64,000 nt of DNA from JAXLWB01 sp046328715. Its GTDB lineage: Bacteria; Chloroflexota; Anaerolineae; Caldilineales; Caldilineaceae. Under the pieces are notes generated by a model that worked only from the letters and a program-made list of their open reading frames with translations, was not told where the DNA came from and made no database searches. Position 1 is the stretch's first letter. Every line of letters begins with the position of its first letter. The stretch covers positions 62,001 to 126,000 of the forward strand of contig JAXLWB010000010.1 in NCBI GenBank assembly GCA_046328715.1, in the 5' to 3' direction. A program made the translations under genes and the position numbers. This document shows, one piece after another, positions 35,263 to 42,887 of this stretch.

Positions 35263-36369
35263 TTAGTAAACTGAGGATGACACAACGCCAATCGACTTGC
35301 CGGGGAGCGGTTGGAATTCGACATCGTAGCCAAAGGCTTTCGGACCGACAAAGGTGAGCGCGGTTGGCGTTTTGAGTCCAGTAGCGGCAGGCACGCCCAG
35401 GACTGCAACACGCATGCCGTAACGTAGCAACTCGGTAGCTACCGGTTCCCCTGTCTCTTCCAGCACGATGCAGATGAGGTCGGGGACGGTAATTTCCACT
35501 TTCTCATTGAGATAAGCGATCAAAAACTCGTTTTGAAATTCGATGCGCAGGTGCTCTTTGCCATCAAAGCTCTCCAACTTCAAGGTGCCGCGCGCAAAGC
35601 CTTTGGTCGTCCGCCGAAAGAGATCGACAATTTTGCCACGGAACAGGATGCGCCCGGAGAGAGTGTCGGCGATTACTTGAGGCACATTCTCGCCATCTTT
35701 CTGCGCAGCCAGCACCCGCTGACCAAGTCGATGAGCCAGGGAGAGGGTATAGGGGACACAATACTCACGCATCTGTTTACCGCTCATCACAAAGCCAGCC
35801 AGGCCCGCAGTCGCGCCCATGCAGACGGCCAAATTGCGTGCCAACCGTTCAGTCCACAGCGCACCAGCCGTATGCGGAAAGATGACCGAATTCCCCCCCG
35901 CATCGACCATCGTGAAGGGTGAAACTTGTACGTCGCCGGGAAAGAGATAGGTGATCATCTGCGTTTCCGGGAAGGCACGTCCCATACCATCGGCGTCCAC
36001 CACAGGCAGACCCGTTTGTAGACCACAGACTAGCGGTCCCAACGAATTGCTGCCACCAATTTCGGCGATGGCAATCGCATCAAAGGAATGGTGTAGATGT
36101 TCCTCTAGCAGACGGACGGCGCGTGATAATTCCTCACCCTGCGGCATCTTTTCGATGGCTGCGGTTGGCGCACCTATGTACCCAACCACAACCACCCGTG
36201 CGTCATCGGCCAATTGCATCGGGTCGAGCACGCGTGCGGGACCGAGTTGGCGAATGGTATTGCGCAGGTGCAGTGCCCCAATATAAGGGCTACCACCGCC
36301 GCCCGTACCTAGAATGCCAGCACCAATCGAAAGAGGATAGATATCGTCGAGTGTTACTTGAGTGAGCAT
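35263..36369 (-). CDS. DUF917 family protein (S-methyl thiohydantoin desulfurase-like)
   Basis: 368 residues, usual for DUF917. The N-terminal GAGILGTGGGGSPYIG (about 16-31) is the family signature. Other conserved segments are ARVVVVGYIGAPTAAIEKM, AIAIAEIGGSNSLGPL, LPVVDADGMGRAFPETQM and the C-terminal PDLICIVLEETGEPV...ELRYGMRVAVLG-like part. DUF917 proteins accompany hydantoinase/oxoprolinase genes, and the family includes an enzyme that acts on S-methyl thiohydantoin-type metabolites. Here the hydantoinase-type gene is on the same strand about 6 kb downstream, separated by the prkA module. No RBS is obvious. Confidence 0.88.
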   Translation of the reverse strand: MLTQVTLDDIYPLSIGAGILGTGGGGSPYIGALHLRNTIRQLGPARVLDPMQLADDARVVVVGYIGAPTAAIEKMPQGEELSRAVRLLEEHLHHSFDAIAIAEIGGSNSLGPLVCGLQTGLPVVDADGMGRAFPETQMITYLFPGDVQVSPFTMVDAGGNSVIFPHTAGALWTERLARNLAVCMGATAGLAGFVMSGKQMREYCVPYTLSLAHRLGQRVLAAQKDGENVPQVIADTLSGRILFRGKIVDLFRRTTKGFARGTLKLESFDGKEHLRIEFQNEFLIAYLNEKVEITVPDLICIVLEETGEPVATELLRYGMRVAVLGVPAATGLKTPTALTFVGPKAFGYDVEFQPLPGKSIGVVSSSVY

Positions 36370-36445
36370 CGTTGTAACTTAGGATTTGAAATTTGAGATT
36401 GGCGATGGATCTTACCATGTTCTCCGTCTAACCTCTAGAATTCAG

Positions 36446-36553
36446 GGACACGGAGAGCACAAAGCAGACACGGAGGACGCAGAGAGAACTTGGAGTATAG
36501 GCCTCTATCTTAGAGATCCCCGTGTCTCCTCCGTGTGCTCTGTGTCGTGTTTC
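36446..36553. repeat. CACGGAG/GACACGGAGG inverted repeat
   Basis: Words ACACGGAGAGCACAAAG and GACACGGAGGACGC on the left are answered by GTGTCTCCTCCGTG and GCTCTGTGTCGTG on the right. It fills the gap between the aldo/keto reductase and DUF917 genes and belongs to the same class as those at 15.05 and 17.26 kb. Confidence 0.7.
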
Positions 36554-36562
36554 TCTCGAAAC

Positions 36563-37531
36563 TTACTCGGCAATCAACCCTAGATCACGGCGCAGTGGAG
36601 GATACGAACCGGCGAATTCCTCTTTGACTGCAGTGTCGAACATGGCGGTCACTTCAGCATATTCGGCATCGCTCAACGCCACATCAAAGGCTTTGAGATT
36701 GGCCTCAAGCTGCCGTGCCGAACTGACACCGATGATTGGATTGGTCACCGCCGGGTTGTGGCGCAACCAAGCGACGGCCAACTGCGCCGGATGTAGATTG
36801 CGTTCGGCGGCAAATTGATTAAAGCTGCGCAGGCCGCTACCATATTTCTCCAGCCAGCGCGGAATGCGTGGGTCGGTGGTGGCGCGTGAATCTTCGGGGA
36901 TCGGCTGGTCGGGGTGATATTTACCGGCGAATAGACCAAAGGCAATCGGGCGATAGACGGTGATGGCAATCTTTTCCGCTTTGGCTTGGGGCAGCACTTC
37001 GACTTCAACGCCACGTTCGATGGGGTTGTAGGGGATTTGATTGCAGACCAACTTTGGCCAACCATTCTCGGCGGCAATGCCGTTGAAGTGAGCCAACAAC
37101 CAGGCAGGAAAGTTACAACAGCCGACAAACTTGGCTTTGCCCGCCTTTACTACCTCATTGAGCGCTGCCATCATCTGGGGGGGATTCATGCCTTGTTTGG
37201 GCCAATGCAGCAGATAGAGATCGACGTACTCTAATTGCAGTCGTTGCAGACTTTCGTCGATGCTGCTGCGAATCACTGCTGGATCGTGATGATTGACCTT
37301 GGTGGCAATAAAGAGCTTCTCACGCCGCCCCTTGAGGATCTGGCCAAGAATCTTCTCGGTTTCGCCCTTGACATACATGGCCGCCGTATCGATAAAGTTG
37401 ACGCCACCCTCTATCGCCTGCGCCAAAATCCGATCCGATTCAACGAGATCACAGCGGTCGCCAAACATCATCGTACCCAGACACATCTCAGAGAGTTGGA
37501 CTCCAGTGTTGCCAAATTCAGTGTAGTTCAT
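36563..37531 (-). CDS. Aldo/keto reductase
   Basis: 322 residues with the complete AKR tetrad: Asp and Tyr in FIDTAAMYVKGETE, Lys in FIATKVNHH and His in YLLHWPKQG. NADPH-binding residues appear near the C-terminus (NPIIGVSSARQLEANL). The closest general type is the AKR11/12-like group that reduces sugars or general aldehydes. The ATG has a weak AGGA-like RBS about 10 bases upstream. It shares its strand with another aldo/keto reductase and a Nudix gene but is separated from them by a CAGTG-word hairpin. The substrate is unknown. Confidence 0.92.
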   Translation of the reverse strand: MNYTEFGNTGVQLSEMCLGTMMFGDRCDLVESDRILAQAIEGGVNFIDTAAMYVKGETEKILGQILKGRREKLFIATKVNHHDPAVIRSSIDESLQRLQLEYVDLYLLHWPKQGMNPPQMMAALNEVVKAGKAKFVGCCNFPAWLLAHFNGIAAENGWPKLVCNQIPYNPIERGVEVEVLPQAKAEKIAITVYRPIAFGLFAGKYHPDQPIPEDSRATTDPRIPRWLEKYGSGLRSFNQFAAERNLHPAQLAVAWLRHNPAVTNPIIGVSSARQLEANLKAFDVALSDAEYAEVTAMFDTAVKEEFAGSYPPLRRDLGLIAE

Positions 37532-37555
37532 GAAGTATTCCTTGAGTATGAAGTT

Positions 37556-37614
37556 AGTCGGTAGGACAGTGAAACTGTCTCAATACTATACGGTCTTACT
37601 GCCCCGCTGTCATT
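37556..37614. repeat. GGACAGTGAAACTGTC-type repeat
   Basis: Short CAGTG-words with complements (GTCTTACTGCCCCGCTGTC) lie in the gap between the Nudix and aldo/keto reductase genes; the last bases enter the end of the Nudix gene. Confidence 0.6.
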
Positions 37615-38003
37615 ATTGCAAATTGCTCCAGCACCCATCCTAGTTTACCTGCAAAGTGGTAATGGGTTCGTTCAGCCAGTTCGATACTGGTAAGACATTG
37701 GCCTTCCGTGAGGTGAAGTTCGCCAGCGATGGCGTCGATCTGTGCCCAGAAAATCGTGAAATGTTCGTTCTCATCGGTGTAGTATTCGACGAATGGATTC
37801 ACCTGGCCTAAGTGTACATCAATCTCTTCGATTGTCTCACGCAAAAGCCCTTCCAGGGCTGTTTCGCCTTCTTCTAGCGTACCACCGATTAGGTCCCAAT
37901 AGTTGGGGTAGGGGATCGTCGGCTTGTCATCACGTAGGTAAATGAGGACCTTGCCTTCGCGGTCTAGCAGGATTGCTTTTGCGACTCGGATCAGTTTTTT
38001 CAT
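37596..38003 (-). CDS. Nudix family hydrolase
   Basis: 135 residues with a Nudix box GGTLEEGE...RETIEEI (about 40-61). The catalytic glutamates of REXXEE are intact, while the usual final glycine is an aspartate. The N-terminal VAKAILLDREGKVLI strand and the WDLIGG turn are typical. Nudix enzymes cleave nucleoside diphosphates linked to another group; specificity cannot be read. The ATG immediately follows the TAG stop of the upstream aldo/keto reductase (TAGATG), so translation is coupled. The last codons overlap a CAGTG-word repeat. Confidence 0.88.
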   Translation of the reverse strand: MKKLIRVAKAILLDREGKVLIYLRDDKPTIPYPNYWDLIGGTLEEGETALEGLLRETIEEIDVHLGQVNPFVEYYTDENEHFTIFWAQIDAIAGELHLTEGQCLTSIELAERTHYHFAGKLGWVLEQFAIMTAGQ

Positions 38004-39005
38004 CTATAGTATCTTCCACTTCATCCACGGGGCAGAGTTAAAGAAGCTCGCCACCACACTTCCCGGACTGACTAGTTCATCGCAAGCCGTTCGTATTTCA
38101 TCGCTCAAACTCATCTCCAGCACCGGCAGCAGATTGCGCAGTTGCTCGGCTGTGCGCGGGCCAACAATCGCCGCGCTGATCCCTGGTTGCTCCTTGACCC
38201 AAAGCACTGCCAGTTGTGCCGGATCGAAGCTATGTGCTCGGGCCAGCGCTGCAAATTGATTGCCTACTTCGACGCCACGTTTGGTTACTCGTTCGGCGTA
38301 GATGCCACCGCGCAGGGCAATACGTGAGTCAGCAGGCGGCGCTTCGTCGCTAGCGTAACGACCCGCCAACATCCCCATTGCCAGTGGCGACCAGGTAAGC
38401 AACCCCACCCCATGACGTTGACACATCGGAACCATCTCGTTCTCAAGCCGTCGGTCAAGCAAATTGTAGGGCGACTGCTCGGAGGTGAAACGCACATAAC
38501 TCTTCATTTCACTTACCAGCAGCCCCTCCAGCACATGCCAGGCTGGTGCGGTCGAACTGCCAATGTAGCGCACCTTACCTGCTCGCACCAGATCATCCAA
38601 CCCGCGCAGGGTCTCGTCAAGCGGCACTTCAAAGTCAGGACGGTGGGTTTGGTAGAGGTCGATGTAGTCCGTTTGCAAACGACGCAGCGACTCTTCGCAG
38701 GCTCGGATCAGGTGGTGGCGGGTGTTGCCACGATCGTTTGGCCCTGTTCCAGTCGGATAGTGAAACTTGGTGGCCAGAATGACCTCGTCGCGACGACCAT
38801 TGGCTTTGAGCGCGCGCCCGATGATCCGTTCGCATTCGCCTTTGGCGTAGCTATTGCTGGTATCGATAATGTTGATACCTCCGTCCAACGCCAAATCAAT
38901 GATGCGAGCGGCTTCGTCTTCGGGTGTTGGGTTGGCGAAGTTGTCGGTGCCAAGGCAGAGAGGGGAAATTTTAAGACCGGAGTAGCCAAGAATACGGTAG
39001 TTCAT
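38004..39005 (-). CDS. Aldo/keto reductase, second copy
   Basis: 333 residues from the ATG at 39005 (MNYRILGYSGLKISPLCLG, typical AKR start); an in-frame start five codons earlier is possible. The tetrad is present in IIDTSNSYAKGECE (Asp, Tyr), LATKFHYP (Lys) and YQTHRPD (His). Cofactor contacts AAIVGPRTAEQL are near the end. It belongs to the AKR-11/voltage-channel beta-like branch and is only distantly similar to the neighbouring reductase. The gene is divergent from the toxin-antitoxin operon, and its start lies next to the operator at 39014-39031, which could also affect it. Coupled to the Nudix gene. Confidence 0.92.
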   Translation of the reverse strand: MNYRILGYSGLKISPLCLGTDNFANPTPEDEAARIIDLALDGGINIIDTSNSYAKGECERIIGRALKANGRRDEVILATKFHYPTGTGPNDRGNTRHHLIRACEESLRRLQTDYIDLYQTHRPDFEVPLDETLRGLDDLVRAGKVRYIGSSTAPAWHVLEGLLVSEMKSYVRFTSEQSPYNLLDRRLENEMVPMCQRHGVGLLTWSPLAMGMLAGRYASDEAPPADSRIALRGGIYAERVTKRGVEVGNQFAALARAHSFDPAQLAVLWVKEQPGISAAIVGPRTAEQLRNLLPVLEMSLSDEIRTACDELVSPGSVVASFFNSAPWMKWKIL

Positions 39006-39013
39006 AAAAATGG

Positions 39014-39042
39014 TTGACACTTTGGTGTCAAAATGTTATGAT
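39014..39042 (+). promoter_or_regulatory. Promoter and operator of the vapBC-type operon
   Basis: TTGACA (39014-39019), 17-base spacer and TATGAT (39037-39042) form a near-consensus promoter. A perfect palindrome TTGACAC-N4-GTGTCAA (39014-39031) covers the -35 and spacer, the expected place for autorepression by the ribbon-helix-helix antitoxin. The gap to the divergent reductase start is only 8 bases. Confidence 0.75.
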
Positions 39043-39061
39043 CCCTTAGGAGGTGAACGAC

Positions 39062-39376
39062 ATGCAAAAGCGAATTCAAGTTTATGCTGATGATGAAATC
39101 AAACGACGTATCGAACTGGCAGCTGCTAAGTATGATATGCCTGTTACAGAATATTGTATGCAGGCAATTTATCAGCAACTTGTGGATGACGATCTGCTCG
39201 AACGTGAACAAATCGAAATTTTCGTCAATCCATTTCAGCGCAATAACCAGCTTGAACGATTGAGACAGTTGCACCACAACATTTTAGCTTCTCGCAAGGG
39301 ACAACTTGTAGAAATTGATAAAGTTCTTGAAGCAGTACGAGATGAACGCGAAGATGAACTCATTCGTCTGTATTGA
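39062..39376 (+). CDS. Ribbon-helix-helix antitoxin (VapB-like)
   Basis: 104 residues from an ATG with AGGAGGTGA eight bases upstream. The N-terminus (MQKRIQVYADDEIKRRIELAAAKYDMPVTEYCMQAIYQQL) has the strand-helix-helix pattern of ribbon-helix-helix DNA-binding antitoxins. The C-terminal half is charged and helical, suited to bind and cover the toxin. It is followed by an overlapping PIN-domain toxin gene. The palindrome in its promoter is the probable operator. GC content is lower than in the neighbouring metabolic genes, fitting a mobile toxin-antitoxin cassette. Confidence 0.82.
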   Translation: MQKRIQVYADDEIKRRIELAAAKYDMPVTEYCMQAIYQQLVDDDLLEREQIEIFVNPFQRNNQLERLRQLHHNILASRKGQLVEIDKVLEAVRDEREDELIRLY

Positions 39377-39800
39377 TGCAAACCTGGTTGTGCGAATCCT
39401 AATACCAGGACCGTTTACTAATCATGCACTAACACTGTTGAGCCACTGCCAAGAGCAACGTATACAATTAATTGCACCTTCTCTACTTTCGTGTGAAGTA
39501 ACCTCAGTGTTGCGTCGGATGGTTTATTTAAACACATTGTCTACAAAGGATGGCGAAGCTGCTTTTCAAGAATTTCTGCGACTGAATATTCGGTTGTCGA
39601 GCCGTTCAGCGATTTTTCCTCTTGCCTGGAATCTGGCGCAGCGTTTCAATCGTCCACGAACTTATGATACAGCTTACTTAGCTTTAGCTCAGTTGCAAGG
39701 CTGTGACTTTTGGACTGCCGATGAAAAGCTTTACAACGCTGTTCAGCATGAATTGAGTTGGGTGAAATGGATCGGTAATTATCCTGTCTCTTCCATTTAA
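39354..39800 (+). CDS. PIN-domain ribonuclease toxin (VapC-like)
   Basis: 148 residues from an ATG that overlaps the end of the antitoxin gene by 23 bases. The frame is open further upstream (39315), but the family start is MNSFVCIDANLVVRIL. The four acidic PIN positions are present: Asp in CIDAN, Glu in LLSCEVTSVL, Asp in RTYDTAYLALA and Asp in FWTADEKL. They form the metal site of VapC-type nucleases that cut tRNA or rRNA. The order antitoxin-toxin with overlap is typical. It ends 34 bases before the converging SDR gene. Confidence 0.88.
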   Translation: MNSFVCIDANLVVRILIPGPFTNHALTLLSHCQEQRIQLIAPSLLSCEVTSVLRRMVYLNTLSTKDGEAAFQEFLRLNIRLSSRSAIFPLAWNLAQRFNRPRTYDTAYLALAQLQGCDFWTADEKLYNAVQHELSWVKWIGNYPVSSI

Positions 39801-39833
39801 TAGGTCCCACTTGCTGTGACCACCGTTCGCTTT

Positions 39834-40589
39834 TTAAACCGCCGTATATCCCGCATCCACTGGAACCAACGCCCCTGTCATATAACTCGCCGCATCCGAC
39901 GCAAGAAAGAGCACGACTCTTGCGATCTCTTCCGGTTGTGCCAGTCGTCCCATTGGCACGACCGTATCGCCCAACTGCTGCGCTTCTTCGTCGCTCATGC
40001 GCGTGGTACGACCACCCATGCGCAACATCGGCGTATCCACTTCGCCGGGGCAGACGGCGTTGATGCGGATGCCATCGCGAGCATGGTCGAGTGCCATTGC
40101 CTGGGTCAACTGATGAACTCCGCCTTTGCTGGCACAGTAGGCAACGTGTCCCTTGCCTCCGACACTACCCCAAATCGAGCCGAAATTGACGATTGCGCCG
40201 CTACGTTGCGTTTTCATCTGACGCACCGCTGCACGCGACATGAAGAACATCCCGCTCAGGTTAACATTGATGATGTTGAACCAGTCGGCATCGTCAGTTG
40301 CTAGTGCGTCGCCCCGTACGATGGTTCCTGCCGCGTTGACGAGCACATCCAACCGTCCATGCCGTTCAATAGCTGTAGCAACAGTCCGCTCACAAAAGGC
40401 CGAGTCGCTGACATCGCCGATCAAGGGGATGCCGCCGATGGCGGTAGACACTTCCTGCGCTAAGGTCGGATTGCGATCCACAATCAGAACGTTTGCTCCC
40501 TCGGCAGCCAACAGACGAGCACAGGCCGCCCCCATGCCCGACGCTCCGCCTGTGATCAACGCACATTTATGTTCAAAAGTCATAGACAC
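39834..40589 (-). CDS. Short-chain dehydrogenase/reductase
   Basis: 251 residues with the classical SDR motifs: cofactor loop TGGASGMG (about 14-21), VNAAGT (NAG type), the catalytic Ser in IVNFGSIWGSVG, YCASK with catalytic Tyr and Lys, and ICPGEVDTPM after the active site. Acidic D38-region residue after LIVDRN suggests NAD(H) preference. The gene lies 5 bases downstream of the MFS transporter gene and is probably co-transcribed, so the transporter may import its substrate. Substrate unknown. Confidence 0.93.
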   Translation of the reverse strand: MSMTFEHKCALITGGASGMGAACARLLAAEGANVLIVDRNPTLAQEVSTAIGGIPLIGDVSDSAFCERTVATAIERHGRLDVLVNAAGTIVRGDALATDDADWFNIINVNLSGMFFMSRAAVRQMKTQRSGAIVNFGSIWGSVGGKGHVAYCASKGGVHQLTQAMALDHARDGIRINAVCPGEVDTPMLRMGGRTTRMSDEEAQQLGDTVVPMGRLAQPEEIARVVLFLASDAASYMTGALVPVDAGYTAV

Positions 40590-40593
40590 TCCT

Positions 40594-41838
40594 TTATGTT
40601 CCTGGCATCTTCACGACAACATGCTTTTTGCCTGCCATGAGTAGCGAGCCAATCAAACTGGCTGCCACCCCCAACTGGAAGAGTGCTTGATAGCCCCAAT
40701 GGGTCGCAATGTAGCCACCAGCGAGGCTGACTGAGGTAAAGGTCAAACTCATACCCATGGAGAGGATGCCATAAGCAATCGTGCGCCAGCGTTTGGTCAC
40801 CATCTCCATTTGGTAGACTTGAAGCGCGGGCATCCACATCGCAGCAAGGGTGATTGTGCCAAGGGAACCGATGCCAGCGCCCAGCCAATTAGGTATATAG
40901 ATTAAGGGCAGCAAACTGAGTGCCGCCCCGCCAGTTGTCATCATTAGAATCCAAGCATTTCCTCGTCGTTGCGCTAATCTTGGCGCGATGAGCGGAGAAA
41001 CGATCGCCACAAACTGCCCAATCCCCGTCAACAACCCGATAAATGCCGTTGAGAGATGCAACTGTGTATCCATGTAGGCACTACAAAAAGTCTGGCAAAG
41101 GGCAGAGCCACTGTTTCCAAAATAAACATGCAGAATCAACAACACCATGCCAAGGATGGGAAATGCGGCTTCAATTTCTTCAACCTCGCCCGATGCGCGA
41201 ACGGTGGTGTCTGTGTTTTTGATACGCAGAATCGGTACTAGTGCCATGATACCCAAGGCGGCACCCACAAAGAGCGAAGCACGATAGGGGCCAGGCTGCT
41301 CAACGGGTTGCTTGAGCAAAAGTGCAAAGAGGCTGGGTAGAAAGCCACCTACCAACGTGCCGACAAAAGTACCCAATCCTCGGAAGGTGCTGGTGAGTGC
41401 AAAGGCAGCATTACGATTCTCGGCCGTGGCGGCCGCCATCAATGCTGGGACAAAGCTAATATTGTAAAAGGCCCAACCCAGGGTAACCACAAATTGAGCG
41501 AATAAGGGAAACCAATAACGCCACAGCGACGGCATCAAGTCGGTCACAGGTAGCAGAGCCATACCCCCAATTGTCACAATAATCCCGAAAAGCGTGACAG
41601 AACGATTGTTAAAGCGCGTGGCAATCACACCGCTCAGCAAACTCATCACCATATAGGTCAGTGAGCCGGTGGCGCTAAAAAGGCCGATATAGGAGAGATC
41701 GTAGCCTAAACGAAGCAGGTAGAGATTCTTCAGCAGTTGTTGCACGCCGAAAAAGCTCACCGCAATTAACCCGGATCCAATGATCAAGAGTTGGGCATCT
41801 ACGCGGAAGCGGCTGAGCGGAGACTGGTTGAATCTCAT
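40594..41838 (-). CDS. MFS transporter
   Basis: 414 residues with twelve predicted transmembrane helices in two sets of six and a central hydrophilic loop (about 205-230, KNTDTTVRASGEVEE). The A-motif-like segment between helices 2 and 3 (SGVIATRFNNRS) is weak. The best general match is the sugar/multidrug-type major facilitator fold. It is the first of two closely spaced genes with the SDR enzyme, and begins 28 bases downstream of the orphan ABC permease end. The substrate cannot be read. Confidence 0.9.
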   Translation of the reverse strand: MRFNQSPLSRFRVDAQLLIIGSGLIAVSFFGVQQLLKNLYLLRLGYDLSYIGLFSATGSLTYMVMSLLSGVIATRFNNRSVTLFGIIVTIGGMALLPVTDLMPSLWRYWFPLFAQFVVTLGWAFYNISFVPALMAAATAENRNAAFALTSTFRGLGTFVGTLVGGFLPSLFALLLKQPVEQPGPYRASLFVGAALGIMALVPILRIKNTDTTVRASGEVEEIEAAFPILGMVLLILHVYFGNSGSALCQTFCSAYMDTQLHLSTAFIGLLTGIGQFVAIVSPLIAPRLAQRRGNAWILMMTTGGAALSLLPLIYIPNWLGAGIGSLGTITLAAMWMPALQVYQMEMVTKRWRTIAYGILSMGMSLTFTSVSLAGGYIATHWGYQALFQLGVAASLIGSLLMAGKKHVVVKMPGT

Positions 41839-41866
41839 GCGAAACTACACTTCTGGTTGTGATGGA

Positions 41867-42721
41867 TCACGCTTTTCCCCTTGGATCTAACAGATCGCGT
41901 ACCCCGTCGCCGAGCAGATTCCAACTGAAGACCATAACAAAGATCGCCATGCCGGGAAAGGTTGAAACCCACCAATCGCTGGGAAAGTAGTCACGACCTT
42001 CGTTGATCATCGCCCCCCATTCAGGTGCAGGTGGTTGTGCGCCAAGGCCGATAAAGCCGAGTGCAGCTGCGGTGAGAACGGCAAAGCCAAAGTCAGTGCT
42101 CATCTTGACAATGATCGGCGAAAGGGTGTTGGGCAGAATGTGGCGAAAGAGAATGCGGAAATGGCCTGCGCCGATGCTACGTGCAGCTTCGGCAAAAACT
42201 TCTTCACGCAACCCCAGCACCAAACTGCGGGTAAGGCGCGCAAATCCTGGCCACCAAACCAGCGAGATGCCGATCATGACGTTGATAATGCCCTTGCCCA
42301 AGGCCGCAGTCACCGCAATCGCCAACACCAACGCGGGTACCGTGAGAAAAATGTCGGTGATGCGCATGAGCAAATCATCGACCCAGCCGCCAAAGTACCC
42401 AGCCAGCGCGCCGACGGTTACGCCGATCAGCGAGGCAAGGAAGATAATCACAAAGCCGACACGTAAGGCCAATCCTGTCCCGAGCAATACACGTGAGTAG
42501 ATATCGCGCCCGACGTTATCGGTGCCAAAGTAGTAGGTATCGTCTGGTGCATGAAGTCGCGCTGAGGCACGGATATTGCCTTCCGCATCTTCGGGGAAAG
42601 GCACAATCGCCGGTGCAATCAGAGCTATAACAAAGAGCGCAAGTAAGGCAATCAAGCCAACCGTTGAAAGAATATTACGGAAAAAACGACGAATTCCTCG
42701 TCGCCAGTTTTCTGAGGACAT
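41867..42721 (-). CDS. DppC/OppC-type ABC transporter permease
   Basis: 284 residues, about six transmembrane helices. N-terminal helix 1 (VGLIALLALFVIALIAPAIVPF) is followed by the DppC signature HAPDDTYYFGTDNVGRDIYSRVLLGT. The cytoplasmic EAA-type loop VFAEAARSIGAGHFRILFRHILPNTL contacts the ATPase, and the end GDGVRDLLDPRGK is classical for DppC. Such permeases need a DppB partner, two ATPases and a binding protein. None of these is next to it: upstream is the divergent membrane protein gene, downstream an MFS transporter. It is therefore an orphan within this window. Confidence 0.93.
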   Translation of the reverse strand: MSSENWRRGIRRFFRNILSTVGLIALLALFVIALIAPAIVPFPEDAEGNIRASARLHAPDDTYYFGTDNVGRDIYSRVLLGTGLALRVGFVIIFLASLIGVTVGALAGYFGGWVDDLLMRITDIFLTVPALVLAIAVTAALGKGIINVMIGISLVWWPGFARLTRSLVLGLREEVFAEAARSIGAGHFRILFRHILPNTLSPIIVKMSTDFGFAVLTAAALGFIGLGAQPPAPEWGAMINEGRDYFPSDWWVSTFPGMAIFVMVFSWNLLGDGVRDLLDPRGKA

Positions 42722-42887
42722 AGAGCCTATGAATAGAGAGATGGATTATTGCAAGATAGGATTAGTATACCGTTCTACTAACGAATCATCAACAGTTAAT
42801 AGACCAAACTTTGATTTTGCATCCCTGAACCAGCAAAGTACACTTGGAATCACTGGTTTATCTTGTCACTTCGTACCTTGTTTCCGA

